Source of the DNA: Fulvia fulva
Lineage: Eukaryota > Ascomycota > Dothideomycetes > Mycosphaerellales > Mycosphaerellaceae
NCBI RefSeq assembly: GCF_020509005.1
Contig: NC_063015.1
Location: forward strand, 5,690,501-5,754,500
DNA: 64,000 nucleotides
Direction: 5' to 3'
The notes below the pieces were generated by a model. That model saw only the letters and a list, made by a program, of their open reading frames with translations. It was not told the origin of the DNA and ran no database searches. The position numbers were made by a program, and so were the translations under genes. Shown piece after piece: positions 31,890 to 43,223 of the stretch. Each line of letters begins with the position of its first letter. The first letter of the stretch is position 1.

Positions 31890-32240
31890 TTACTTTTCGA
31901 CGTAGTCGTATAGGAACTTTCCAGCGCCCCATGCTGCGAAAGTGCTAGAGAGGATTGGAGAGCCCAAGATGACCATGACGTTGCCCCAGTCATTTTAGAC
32001 TCCTGGGTAGGCGAATCCGCGAACGCAAGACCAAACAGCAGTTCCAAGAGGGATGGTGCGGGCGATTTGGTAGATGAGTTGAGAACAGAGAGATGGTCCA
32101 TTCACCGAGAATGCTGTCTGTTGGACTCTGTTCCAAGACGAGGCAGAATCCAACAGACAGCATTCTCGGTGAATGGTGCAACGAACATCGAGACCCACAT
32201 GCAGCAATCCAAGATTCTGCCTCGATCCTGCCATCATCGC
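31890..32240 (-). pseudogene. Membrane-protein-like gene relic interrupted by a hairpin and a stop
   Basis: The minus-strand frame ends LSSTFAAWGAGKFLYDYVEK then TAA (31890-31892). Upstream it reads NDWGNVMVILGSPI after an in-frame TAA (31995-31997), then SQLIYQIARTIPLGTAVWSC. Beyond 32098 the frame passes through a near-perfect hairpin insertion. The residues look like a real, partly hydrophobic C-terminus, but the family is not recognised. The internal stop and the hairpin make it a likely pseudogene. The 5' end is unknown. Confidence 0.45.
32098..32177. repeat. Near-perfect 33-bp inverted repeat (fold-back element)
   Basis: CCATTCACCGAGAATGCTG and its continuation at 32099-32131 are the reverse complement of 32145-32177 with one mismatch, around a 13-nt loop (TTCCAAGACGAGG). 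It could be a minimal fold-back/MITE relic. No clear target duplication is visible, and its ends merge with GATGG/GGTGC flanks. Confidence 0.75.
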
Positions 32241-32316
32241 CGGAAAGGCCAGCGTTTTCCCCTCCCAAGAGTCCTTCCAGTATTGAGGGACTGTCGGGGG
32301 AATTTATTGTGTTTCG
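32228..32316. repeat. Dispersed diverged repeat, copy 1
   Basis: Aligns over about 90 bp with 33798-33891: TGCCATCATCG against TGCCATCGTCG, CTCCCAAGAGTCCTTCCAGT against GTCCCAAGACTCCGTCGAGT, and TTGAGGGACTGTCG against TTGAGGGAATGTCG. On one frame both encode PK(S/T)PSS(I/L)EG(L/M)S. The family is unknown. Confidence 0.6.
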
Positions 32317-33797
32317 TATCAGCAGTCCCCATCTTCTCCTGAGGCTCCAGATGCCTGTCAGGTCTGATATGTCGCTGAACTCGTCGGAACTGATTTGGCT
32401 AGACACTGGAATCTCTGTTCCCTGTTAGTGTATTGAAACGCCTTGCCAGTACAGTGACTTACCAGACTGGTGCTGGGACACATCTTTGGACAAAGGCGAC
32501 ACCTCTCTGGAAGAAGGCTAACCATGGCACGTCTACGTTGGCCGTGCGTGGAAGCGATGGGTTTCTGAGGAGAGTCACGGATCGCGGTAGGTCCTGAGAC
32601 TAGTACCAGACCTCATCATCTCGCTACACGTCCGAAAGCTCAGGGATCAGATGCAGGACAGGAAGCGCAAATGGACTTGATCTGCCTTGATTTGGTATTT
32701 TGAATCAAAAGAGCATCAATGATCGAGCCCTGTGGTGAGCTTTCAGTGTCTGGGCCGCTCAGTAGACCTGTCTATGAGCCGTGACTGCCAGACACGGAGA
32801 GGGGTCTAAAGGTCGTACTGCAGACGCCGCAAGCAGCAGCCTTGGACAGTCGACTGTCGCGGACCATAGTCTGTGTGTTAACGCGCAACTTGTCTCCCAT
32901 GCTGCCATTTCCACAGCCAGCCCTCTTATACATGCCCTGCTTTCAAACACTTGCCAACCGTAGGGATCGTAGCTCAGGCCCAGAAGCATTGGTGGGACTC
33001 GCCGGACGGTGGTATCGAGTACTGGCTCTTGGCTAGCCTGTCGGAAGCTTGAAGGCCTTCGCAGAGATGGTTTTCAGCCTTGATCGGACATATACGTGGC
33101 CAGATAAGTACACTGCTTCCATGTTTGACGCTCAGTACAGTGTTATCAGCTGCCAATCAGAAGCAGCGCAAGGAGAGATCTTTTCGAGACCATCGGTCAA
33201 TCTGCCGTGTGCTGAGATCTTGGCTCGGAAACCTGCGTCGCTTGGCAGAGACACGTGTATCATGAAAGGACTTTTGCCGTGTGTCAGATGAAATGCGCGG
33301 GCAGATTGCCGATGCAGAGGCTGCTAACAAGGACGCCATCCGTTTATTAAGCGATTGCGGAGTACAGGTCTCCTTTAATCGTCAGTAGAGCAACATCGCG
33401 CCAACACATTCGAAGCAGAAGCGATTCTGCGCATGGATCACCCCAACAGAACATCCTTCGTCCAAGGTGCTCGATGTGATCGGCGGAAGTCATGGCTGCC
33501 ATGGCTTGTGGAATGCGGCGGCCGCTTCTGCCGTTCGGCTAACCATTGATCTAAAGCTGTTGGTTTCGTAGGAGTCGCTATGTTCAAGAATGTGGTCGAC
33601 TTTCGCTCGTCGCGACAGCGATTCGGCGCCGTACTGAACACCTGGTACACATGAGCAACTGGGGGCGCGCATCGCTCCAAAAAAAAAGGAATACCTTCAA
33701 GGTCCGCGATGCACTCGGCGCTGCTCACGACTGCCATTGCATGTAGACTCCGGCGGACACTTCCTTGAACTCCCCGATTCGACGCCAGATCATAGTG
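32317..33797. other. Intergenic DNA, nothing recognised
   Basis: Mixed composition without RIP. Several overlapping short frames on both strands, none with family motifs or a codon pattern better than its antisense partner. No RNA gene is recognised. Confidence 0.4.
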
Positions 33798-33891
33798 CCA
33801 TCGTCGTCGCAAAAGCCAGCAATCTCGCTTCGCGTCCCAAGACTCCGTCGAGTCTTGAGGGAATGTCGCGGAATCTTGCTATGTTTTGTTG
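33798..33891. repeat. Dispersed diverged repeat, copy 2
   Basis: Partner of 32228-32316, about three-quarters identical by eye, same orientation. The minus-strand frame next to it (about 33740-33840, GFCDDDGTMIWRRIGEFKEV) looks natural but is short and unassigned. Confidence 0.6.
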
Positions 33892-36766
33892 TACTTTTGG
33901 GCGACATTTGTTGAAAGTCTGATGCGTTTGTGTTTGTTTTAGATCCCTCTCCCAGGCAGGAAGCGGCACGTTGGGCCGCAGCGAGTGGGAGTGAGGTACG
34001 CCTGCCGTTCGTCGTTCTTTAAGGCTCTTTCGCCACTGCAGTTGCTACGCGAGCAGATTTGTCTTCCTCCCTGCTCATTGCCAATTCCGGCACAGGGTCG
34101 AGAACGCCACATCCCTTGCGTGTCCCACGCGTGGGACACTGCTGCACGAAAGTCAGGCCTCTCTACTACATTTCAGCTTTCCGTCAAGCACATCCAGCAC
34201 AAAGCCATGACATCCTGAGCCCACCTCTGACAATACGTCTCTGTCCTATACCTCCTGCTCAGCAGTATATACGGTTGTCCTTCGGCCTGGGCAGTCATGC
34301 AGTCGTGCGTGGTGACAGATCTCACGGACATCTCCAACGGCAGGCACTTTGTGGTACATACCGATGCATCCTCATTCCAAATCAGAGTACAACACACTGT
34401 GACGGACACCGACCACAACAGCAAATGTCCGCGCATTTTCGAGAAAGTCAGCATGCAACCCCGATGACGCACGTTTCATCGAGACCTGGCCCGCAGCAGC
34501 TGTTGGAACAGCAAGACTCGCCGATTTCGATTTCGCGGGTCACATCGAGTGACACCTACCCATACATTACTCTGTCACCACCCAGCTGAGCCAAACTCGC
34601 TTTCAGTACGATTGGGGCTCGGGGAACAGTTGCAGGCGCTCGTCAAGGCGCAAGGCTTGTGAGTCTGGAACGACGCCTTTCCGTACCTGTGGCTTTCTGT
34701 GTGTCGATCCCGCCGAGTGATGGCATGGCTGGTGTTGGGCCAAGAAGGTCATTGTAGCGTATGGGGAGTGGTGGACATGAGATCAGATCAGGCATCTGGT
34801 GGTAATCGCTGTGGAAATGAGCGATACATGTATGGCCGATGCTGAGGTGGGGCCGGTCACAACAGCAAGAATAGCTGTAATGCCATCTCTTGGATTGTGT
34901 CAGCGCTGGTCCTTCAATACATACCGCTGTCAGGCATTCGTTATAACACGCTCTTACGCGGGTCGGTGACTTTCCGGATGTCTCCAGGGGCCTGGCCACG
35001 AACGAGACTGCGAGGATCTCAACCTCACCCGCTGCGACGCGAATCTTAGCAAAGGTATTGCCAAGTCTGTCGCAGTCCTTTCTCCATTGCCACTGCGTGC
35101 TGAGGACCAAATCTTTGCCAAGGGAGCTCGAAAGCTTATCGTCTGCATCGCTCAGTCGGCGTCATGTATCCATATGGGAAAGTGCTGACCACGGCAGTCC
35201 TCAATCGTGCAGTCGACATGGTGTATGTTAGACTTAGATGATGTGGTACATGTACCTGATCCCTAGTGCCAAGGCGCACTGCCTGTTTCACGCTCCATAG
35301 CGATCTGGTCAGGGTTGAAACTTCAGGCGATCAGTATAGACCGTAAAGAGAGCTGATACTACTGCCAAGACATCGTCAGGTCAGAGTATGTCTCTCCCGT
35401 CGTCGTTTCCTTGTAACTCACATTTTCTTTTCTCTGGGCTTGAGGAAGCGGTCATCACGGACTCGTGACTCGCTGCAGATCAATCAACCATCGCGGTTCG
35501 GGAGATGCTATCGTGATTTTGCGGACGACGATGGTGAGCCTGGAAGGGCGCAAAGCATGCGTTTGACATGCATGGACCGAGTGACTGGAGAGAGGTTACA
35601 TAGATGACAGGATGGAATGGCGTCTGAGGCATGCTCCTACGGCCTTGGCACCGACATTGCATGGACTAGGATCGTTTGATGTGCAAAAGTTGCCATCTCG
35701 GCATTGGAAGTTCGGCATCGCTGCCACGGGAGATCCGATATGCCGGGCAGTCGAAAAGAAGGCTTTGGCAGCGGAGCTTGAGGTGAAAGCTGCTTCGATA
35801 ATTTGACTCGCGCTTCTGCGGTATCGAGAGGCAGTAAGATGTCGTACCCACCGCGACGGTAGTGCTGCATCAGCGATATCTGCTCTCCAGAGAGATCCTG
35901 GAGGCTGGGACAGACCACTGCCGCAGAGCAGCAGAAGATGAGTGTCAGGTCGACCCATGAACGCCGGAAGCTGCATTTCGAAAGGGCCATGTCTTGCGTT
36001 TCCTTTGGGGTGCCGTAAAATAGCCTGGGGCCACGAGTCGACCGACCGCGTGCGGAAGGTTCTGCCTTGCTCGGTCAAGATGGGATGGATTCATGGTGGT
36101 TTTTGCTATGATGTCGAGTTGTATGCGCCGTGCCAGAACATTCGTCCATTTTGTTCCCACACAAGAAGCGGCCCTCTGCACAAGAGCCTGGGTGCTATTT
36201 GATCATCGCAGCAGCGTCATCTCGGCGTAGCAAGGACCTGCAGAGTAGAAGCGTTCTAGCCGTTGGCCGAGGTGCTCAATACACTGGGGTCGAAGCTGGA
36301 GCATGCGGAGAGCCATCTCGGGCATCGTAGAAAAGATAGAGCCTCCGGGGTGTGGTGGCAGTAGCTTTCTACTGCTTGAGACTGTCAAAAGATCGTCACC
36401 TGCTCGGGAAGGTCTTCAGGAGGGCGACAGCTGCCCGCGGGATCGGCACACTTTCCGCGTCAAAGTGATGTCCACTTACTTCCTCTCGAGTCTGTACCCA
36501 ACGGCGGGCGTCGAATGGAAGGGGTCAAGATACAATTAGCACCTTCTGTGGCATGATTTCCTCGAAAGCCTTTCAGTGCTAGAGACTTGGCGTTGTAGAA
36601 ACATGCCTTGGGAGTGCCCTTCCGGACATGTCGCACCAGTTCGCGTCATGCATTGGGTGTAATACCACCCGTGTGACCTATCTGATAGGGCTGAGAGCAG
36701 CATGCACGGCCTGGAGAAGGTGCTTAGGTTGTTGCCAAATGAGAGTCACTGAGAGTGTCGACGCGC
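33892..36766. other. Intergenic DNA with unassigned short frames
   Basis: No confident gene. Items seen: a 20-bp perfect palindrome GTGTCCCACGCGTGGGACAC at 34120-34139; a 56-codon frame 34297-34467 (+) starting MQSCVVTDLTDISNGRHFVV; minus-strand frames at 35596-36078 and 35637-35990 that overlap each other. None has a recognisable domain or clear coding bias, so none is called. Confidence 0.4.
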
Positions 36767-36768
36767 TA

Positions 36769-36834
36769 GCCGTGTCGGTCCCCATGCACCCGCGAAGCGG
36801 GTGTTGGACAACCCAGTGATATTGGACACCTCAA
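36769..36834 (+). repeat. Left terminal inverted repeat of the pogo-like element
   Basis: About 66 bp, starting GCCGTGTCGGTCCCC and ending near GGACACCTCAA, with an internal CCCGC/GCGGG hairpin. Confidence 0.9.
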
Positions 36835-36891
36835 TAAAACCACGCTTTCCAACACGCGTATCTTCCATTCAACACGCGTTATCTGATCAAT

Positions 36892-37248
36892 ATGGTCGCT
36901 TCAATCTATCGTGAAGAAGAGGAGCTCATCAGTGAGGCCGTGCAGTGGTACTGCGACGCGTCAAATCCAGGTCCTGTCAAGCAGGTAGCCGCCAACTGGG
37001 GTGTCGATTACCAACGCTTCACAAGACGACTTCTCGGTCACAACTCACGCAGCACACGGCCGCGCACGCACACGGTGTTGACAGACGATCAAGAAGCTGT
37101 TCTTGCAACCTACTTGAGGAGGTGTGACAAGATAGGCGTATCCGCGCGACTCCGGATGGTTCAGATCAGCGCAAATTCGATCCTCAAGCGATACCATACT
37201 GGACCTAGTACTTGCATGACTTCGAGGCCTTCAGAAGGCAAGCAATGA
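36892..37248 (+). pseudogene. Pogo-like transposase N-terminal DNA-binding part
   Basis: 118 codons starting MVASIYREEEELISEAVQWY. A psq-type helix-turn-helix is visible in GPVKQVAANWGVDYQRFTRR (about residues 27-46) and the start of a CENP-B-type second HTH in LTDDQEAVLATYLRRCDKIG (about 65-84). In pogo/Fot1 transposases these bind the terminal repeats. The frame is cut at about 37205, where a large internal deletion joins it out of frame to the C-terminal part, so no DDE domain can be made. Confidence 0.85.
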
Positions 37249-37685
37249 AGCCAACAACCATCATAAGCGGCTTCAAGAAGTGTGGTATCTACCCCTTCAA
37301 TCCGGAGCCAATATTGGCTCGTGCAAGGCAAGACCTAGCTGCTCTTCGATCGAATAAACGAGTCTCAACACCGGAGCCAATTTTCAACGATAAGCAGCTT
37401 CCAACAACAGTGAGGACCTTCGGTCGATACACTGCTGCGCTTATAGCTGATCCATTGATAGATGAGTCTATTAAGCAGCGACTGGAGCCACTCTTCCGTG
37501 GAGCCCAGATTGCTATCGTTGACGGCGCCGAAGCGGTAGCTGAATTGAACAACACCACGGTCCGCCAGAACGCTCGCAATGCTCGCAACACTCAGAAGAG
37601 ACAACACCTTCAGCGTGGAGGTGTCATGAAGGCTATCAACGCAAGAGCTGCTATACAAGAACGTGAAGAGAACACAGTAAAATAG
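37212..37685 (+). pseudogene. Pogo-like transposase C-terminal part, DDE core deleted
   Basis: The frame (157 codons) starts at HDFEAFRRQAMKPTTIISGF and continues KKCGIYPFNPEPILARARQD, the region that follows the last catalytic acid in pogo-type DDE_1 transposases. It lies in a different frame from the N-terminal part. The rest is a basic, coiled tail. Without the core it is non-catalytic. Confidence 0.8.
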
Positions 37686-37873
37686 CTTGAAGCCCAGCTA
37701 GCACGTGCAAGAACAGGTGAATTGAGACACCGGATAAGCAAGATTATAAGCTATATCAAGGGGACATACAACAGACCTGCTTATTCAGTGGAGAGACGGA
37801 AGATTATGCCAATATGGCTTGCCTGTATGGACGATATAGCCAATAGATAGTTGAATACACCTCATTGATATCG

Positions 37874-37939
37874 TTGAGGTGTCCAATATCACTGGGTCGT
37901 CCAACACCCGCTTCGCGGGTGCATGGGGACCGACACGGC
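37874..37939 (-). repeat. Right terminal inverted repeat of the pogo-like element
   Basis: Reverse complement of the left repeat, with one A/G difference in GGACGACCC against GGACAACCC. Confidence 0.9.
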
Positions 37940-38116
37940 TAGGGGAGTGCCTTCTGGAGCACGATCCCTGTCAAAACCACAGCCTTCTTGTCCTACTAGC
38001 GCCGCTTCCAGATGTGTGCCCGACTTTCACCCTCTCCAAGTAAGTCTTCCTCCTGCAAGCCAGTACGCGTTCTGCTTCCCGCCACTTTCACACATACAGC
38101 ACCACCAACTTGACCG

Positions 38117-38488
38117 CACCAGCACCACCGCCATGTCCTCGCCACCCTCTCCGCCATCGCCGATGGCATCCTCGATGGGTTCACTTTGCCGTGCCCAGCA
38201 AATGATCGTTCCTTTGGCTGGACCTTGGCCGAGTATATCTGGGACTGCCTGCAGGAGATCGGCAGTTTTGCGCTGGCTGTTTGGTCGGTGGAGAAAGAGC
38301 TCGCCAACACTCCTCGACCTCTCCTCTCTCTCAAGAATCCTTTTCGCCGCGCCAACTCCAACTCCGCCACCACCAACCCTCCCCCTCCCTCTCCGCCTCC
38401 GCCTCCTCAGCAAGCGGTAGAAGCGCCAGCAGACTCGCCAACTGCATCGGCATCTTCATTGCGCCGCCGCACTGCACCCCAGGTGTAG
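38117..38488 (+). CDS. Possible hypothetical protein exon
   Basis: The frame reads TLSAIADGILDGFTLPCPAN, then SFGWTLAEYIWDCLQEIG, then a Pro/Ser-rich tail ending RRRTAPQV at TAG 38486-38488. The first half looks like a folded helical segment and the second like a disordered tail. No ATG in this frame is well placed, so it would need an upstream exon or a different start. Alternative frames over the same DNA are open too (one starts MSSPPSPPSP at 38132). The family is unknown. Uncertain. Confidence 0.3.
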   Translation, partial: HQHHRHVLATLSAIADGILDGFTLPCPANDRSFGWTLAEYIWDCLQEIGSFALAVWSVEKELANTPRPLLSLKNPFRRANSNSATTNPPPPSPPPPPQQAVEAPADSPTASASSLRRRTAPQV

Positions 38489-40211
38489 GTGCACCACCAC
38501 TTTGACGTCCAAGTCCCAGTCCTCTTCTAGGTAGTAAAGGAGCCCGGTCACTCATTGCGACATCGGATGACTCGCTGTAAGTCCTACGAAGAGTCTGGGC
38601 ACCCGCGACCTTCGCGCATTCGAAGGAAAGAGAAAAGCCAAAAAATGGGCAGGACCCTCCATGGGTTATCCTTGTGCTTCGAATGTACAGCTGCATCGCC
38701 ATCATGCACCATTGCAGGAAGCTTGTCGACCCAATCAGGACGCTTCATGTACCGCTTCGACTCAGACTGTATCCTCTGAGGCAACAATCACGATGATTAC
38801 GACTCAAGATCATGCGGCACAGGGATTTCTGGGCATTTATGCCTGGGGCCGGAGGGGAGTACGATACTCTGCCACGCTCAACAACAGCACGTTTTTTTCG
38901 ACTTCGCACACCTTACACAAGTTGCTTCTCTTTTATCAACAACAACAGTGCATCACCACAACGCAGTACCTTCACGAATGCCAGTCAGCCACACAGAGAA
39001 CGAAGGGTCTCCATTTCCGAGCTGTGCACTACACCAATGATTAACAACGTCAACATTGGAGGGCAAAAGCAACAGTGGAGAACAACTTGAACAGTGGACA
39101 GCAATGTTAGGGGTGGAAAAAAACGTCAACAGTGGACAATGATGTCGACAAATAAAAGCAACGTTGACAATTAACAACAACATCCACAGCGGACAACTTC
39201 AGCACGGTTTGATTGGGGACTTATCGACATCACGGCCTGCTACCGAACTTATTAGCATCACAGCTTGACTGAAGTGGCTATCAATCGCCAGGCGGATCTG
39301 AGGAGGCCGTCAATATTACCATCCACCTGATGAGATCATCGACATTGCTACCTCATCGAGGAGACAAACATCACGACTTGAAGGGGACGAGCGAAAGCAC
39401 CGTTTGAGGGAGCAGAATGACGTCCGAGTTTAGACAGGCGTGCAATACACGGAAGAATCATCGCAAGAGGCACTATACCTGCACAAACAGGTCACCGATG
39501 ACCTGGCAAGCATCTGATCGTTCAAGCGCTTGACCTCAAACAAGGCTGTCGTTCTGCATACTTTATCGCAGATTTGACAGTATACCAAGAAGGCGAGGAG
39601 GCGAAGACAGACCACATGTCATGAGCTTGGCGAGCTTTCCATTCCATGCACACCTCACAACACTCCGGACCGGACGACAGCTTGGCGAGCTGACCTGTCA
39701 ATGAGTGGGAGGAGCGTAGGCAGCTCACCACAGTTGGCACTGCCACACTAATGCTTGAAACCTTGAGTGATACACGAGCGGAAGTGTGCACATTAGCGAT
39801 CATCAGCACAAGGACCGCAAGCAAAGACATTGAGGGTCGTCGTCAACGAGATCTGGCGAGCCTACGGCAACTCTGGGAATGACGGTCTGTATGTCTCGCT
39901 TAGCACAGTCCAATTGGCCTGGCGCGACTCATCCATCAACTGCGGGACGAATTCGAGAACACTTTCTTCCCGGTGAAATATTCCTATGTCTCTTATTGTG
40001 GCGGAAATACTACCGTGTCGCTTTACAGCAAAAGCATACCGCTATGTCCCTATGTTGTGTTAAGAAAGTACTCCTATAACCCTTATTATGTTGGAAAGTA
40101 CTGCTATAACCCTAGCATAATCTAAACTTACGATTCCTAGACTTTTTTTAATTCCTCTTATATCTATAACTATACTCTTTATATAAGAAAACATACGTTT
40201 CTATATAACTA
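38489..40211. other. Intergenic DNA with degenerate short repeats, grading into RIP-altered DNA
   Basis: About 39040-39200 is full of CAACAGTGGACA-like units (CAACATTGGA, CAACAGTGGAGA, GAACAGTGGACA, CAACAGTGGACA, CCACAGCGGACA), a worn minisatellite. About 40060-40120 has a two-unit repeat around AAAGTACT(C/G)CTATAACCCT. From about 40080 the TA-rich RIP pattern begins. No gene is supported. Confidence 0.5.
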
Positions 40212-40315
40212 ACGTGCTTTACTACCGAGCGGGCTATACTACCGAGCGGGCCACTTTTACTAAGAACTGTACCACTTCTATAGATATAGCTATACAACTA
40301 CCATCATAGCGTATA

Positions 40316-41548
40316 TTGTCTTCAAACGAGGCCAAACTGACCTTAGCTGTCCAGGCTACGAAACGCGACGCGACAATCACGAATCGACTTGCTATAAAGG
40401 TATACGACGCGTCTCGAACTATACTAGGGTATCGATTGAATAGACGACCTCCTCGGGGTGACTACGAGCCTAATCCGAAGAAGCTTATAGAGCTAGAAGA
40501 GAGGGTGATACTTGAGTACATACTCGAGCTAGATCTTAGAGGTTTCCCGCTATTAAAGGCTAGTGTACGAGTAATGGCCGATTCATTACTATAAGAGAAG
40601 GGTCTTAAGCCCGCTAGTCTCAGTTAGACAGACAGGTTCATTAGGCGGCATCGTGAGCTAAAGGTTCGTATAATACGTAGATACGATCGTTAGCGAGCCC
40701 TAATAGAAGATCTAGACGTTATCGAGAGGTGGTTTTTGCTTATACGTAATATAAAGGAGAAGTATAGCATCCTTAACTAGGACACCTACAACTTCGACGA
40801 GATAGGGTTTATAATAGGTGTCATTACGTCTTAGAGCGTCGTTACGGGTTCAGAAAGGCGTAGTAGGAAGAGGAATGTCGTTTAATAGGGTAATAGAGAA
40901 TAGGTAATAGTGATTAAGACTATCTATATAGACGGAATAGCGCTCCTACCCTACGTTATCCTTATAGGCAAACAGCACATTAGTACCTAGTACTAAGACG
41001 GTAACTTAGGTCTAGACTAGACAATCGGGCTAATAGAGAACGGCTAGACTAATAATAAGTTCGGTATACGGTGGCTAGAGCATTTCTAGAAGTATACTAT
41101 AGCTCGTACGACTAGGGTATAGAGACTGCTTATTATCGATAGCTACGAGAGCTATAACTCGAAGGCATTCTAGAATCTATATAAGGAATACAAGATCTTG
41201 GCCCTATATATACTATCGTACGCCTCGTACTTACTCTAGCTATTAGATGTAGGTTACTATTCGCCTTTAAAGAAGGTATACGGTACTTAGCTTTCGGGCT
41301 TAGTACGCTAGCGCATTACTTATATCGACAAAGTAGAGTTCCTACACGCCTTCCGGGTAGCCTATAACGCTGTATCTAGACAGGAGAACATCCTATCGAG
41401 CTTTAGAGGCGCTAGTTTGGTTCTATTCAATCTATAGGTAGTAATAGACAAGCTTAATATCAAGCTACGTACGCTAACCCCTCTAGCTCCGGACTCTACC
41501 CCTTAGGAGTCGAAGACACTACGAACTATAAAAGAATTCGACTCTTAA
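40316..41548 (+). pseudogene. Pogo/Fot1-like transposase, RIP-broken
   Basis: The frame starts SSNEAKLTLAVQATKRDATI, with a psq HTH, then GRPPR-like and LTELEERVILEYIL-like CENP-B HTH residues. The first TAA comes at about 40592. Downstream, through TAG stops, a DDE_1 core is readable: FLLIRNIKEKY, YNFDEIGFIIGV (first Asp), LLIIDSYESYNSKAF (second Asp) and LLDVGYYSPLKKVY (third Asp). The original start codon is unclear, since only a TTG stands where Met is expected. It is dead through many Gln and Trp to stop changes. Confidence 0.88.
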
Positions 41549-41958
41549 TCGACACTAGTAACGAACAAAATGCGTGCCCGGGCAGGTTTATCGCTAAACT
41601 CGTTATAGGAAGGGGTGTATTAGCTTATAAAAGGGAGTAGAGAGATAGCGTATTAGATAGCTCTTATACGAAGCGAGATTAGTAAGCTACGTAAGTCTAA
41701 CGAGGCCCTTATATAGCGAAAAGTACGAAAGCGTAAGTACATTTAGTCTAGAGGGTCTCTAACCTTCGATAAGGCGTCGTAATTAATACCTCTAGAGGAT
41801 ACTAGGAGGTAGGAAGTGAGTAGAGAGTCGCTAGATAGTGTTCGGCTAGTACTAAGGCTACGACGCTATAAGCGATATAGCGAGTCGGGCTATAACGTAC
41901 GTACCTATTAAGTAGACTTGCTAGATAGCGAAGAATCTAAAGAGGAATTGTCTTCCTA

Positions 41959-42477
41959 TATTATAGTCTCCCTATAGAGTGTATAGAAGATAGGGATAGA
42001 AGAGCCTTAGAGTGCTTAGAAGTCATTAAGAAGTGAAAGCCTAGCTTAGTGTGTAAGCGCTAAGAATCATATACCCCGTAATATTTACTACGGGACCTAG
42101 CCCTCCAAATTTACTACTCTACTAAACCTTAACAGATTCACTTCGGCTCGTAGCTATATAACTTACGGCACTCCCGCGAGCACCCGCGACTACGCTAGAC
42201 CCTAGAAGGGGTACGTAAAAGACTCGGAACGTAGGGCAGGTTAGAATAAGGTTTTGAGCAAAGCTACTAAGCGCGGCTTCGTACGGGTTAGCCCTATTAA
42301 TGCGGGGACACGTACTCGCGAGGGTCGCGTATAAGTATCCGGCCTTCCCTAGGCCTCTCTTATTTTCTTCGTCTTTCGTTTTATATAGCAATTATACTAT
42401 ACCCTTTATATCTACACTTCGTACCTATATTCTCGCTTTTACTCTTATATCTTATAGGCTAGGCTCTCGCCCTAACA
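41959..42477 (+). repeat. 5' LTR of gypsy Y3
   Basis: 519 bp, starting TATTATAGTCTCCC (from TGTTATGGTCTCCC by two TG-to-TA changes) and ending CGCCCTAACA. It lacks the 36-bp duplication. Confidence 0.9.
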
Positions 42478-42595
42478 TCACGAAAGACTAATAAACCGTT
42501 AACTACTCGAGTCATCCTTATAGGTGACTACGCTACCGATAAAGGTGTTAACCTCGATAACTAAGACACTCTATTCCACTTTAGTAAGAAGGCTA

Positions 42596-43038
42596 ATATC
42601 CCCTTCTCGAACGCCGCTACCTTCGGTACCTAGGGAAACGCTAACCCCGATACCGCCTACGCTCTTATAAACCGTACCGTCCCCTCTTTCCGCGAGACCG
42701 CCTAGTAGGTCGAGCAAGCAAACAACTAAGTAACATACCTTTAAGGTATTATAAACACCTTCTAGAACCTCGTACCGTACGCCGACGATAACCGCCGCTA
42801 GTACTTATCTAAGAAGGTTAACGACCTAGACGAGTTCGACGGTAATAAGAGCAAGTTCGAGGCATTTAAGACATAGCTTACTATTAAGCTATTGGCTAAT
42901 ACCGACCACTTTCCGTAAGAGAAGGACAAGGTTACGTACGTCTTCTCCCTCCTTCGGGGAGACGCCGCGGCTTAGGTATAATACTATATCGATAACGCTA
43001 CGTAGACTATCGGCTACCCGGACGTCCTCACCTTAATA
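42596..43038 (+). pseudogene. gypsy Y3 gag, 5' part
   Basis: Matches Y2 gag from its start through DVLTL, then stops at the LINE-A2 target duplication TCCTCACCTTAATA (43025-43038). It carries more TAG/TAA than Y2. Confidence 0.85.
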
Positions 43039-43223
43039 GATAGATAGATAGATATATAGATTTGTCATTCCCCTGTTCTAGGACCCTATCCGGCCTATAT
43101 AGGTATATATCTATTGTTATATACAAAGGGAAACCCGAATAGGTGAAAACCCTTCCCGCCGCCGACTACTCCTTGTCTAGTTTAGCTTTCCCTCTAAACG
43201 TACGTAGTCTATGTCACTACCCC

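Larger units (their letters stand above)
36769..37939 (+). mobile_element. Non-autonomous pogo/Fot1-like transposon with about 66-bp terminal inverted repeats
   Basis: A 1,171-bp element is flanked by TA (36767-36768 and 37940-37941). The terminal inverted repeats start GCCGTGTCGGTCCCCATGCA and match for about 66 bp with a single difference; each contains a hairpin CACCCGCGAAGCGGGTG. Between them lie the two ends of a pogo transposase without the catalytic core. The near-perfect ends and absence of RIP mean it moved recently or could still be moved by a relative's transposase. Confidence 0.92.

Noticed and set aside
35596..36078. 160-codon minus-strand frame
   Set aside because: An equally natural 117-codon frame overlaps it on the same strand, and neither shows a family motif or start context.
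40212..40245. ACCGAGCGGGCTA string shared by the pogo inverted repeat and the chimera module (23334-23346)
   Set aside because: A 12-13-bp match without flanking similarity; probably chance in GC-rich sequence.
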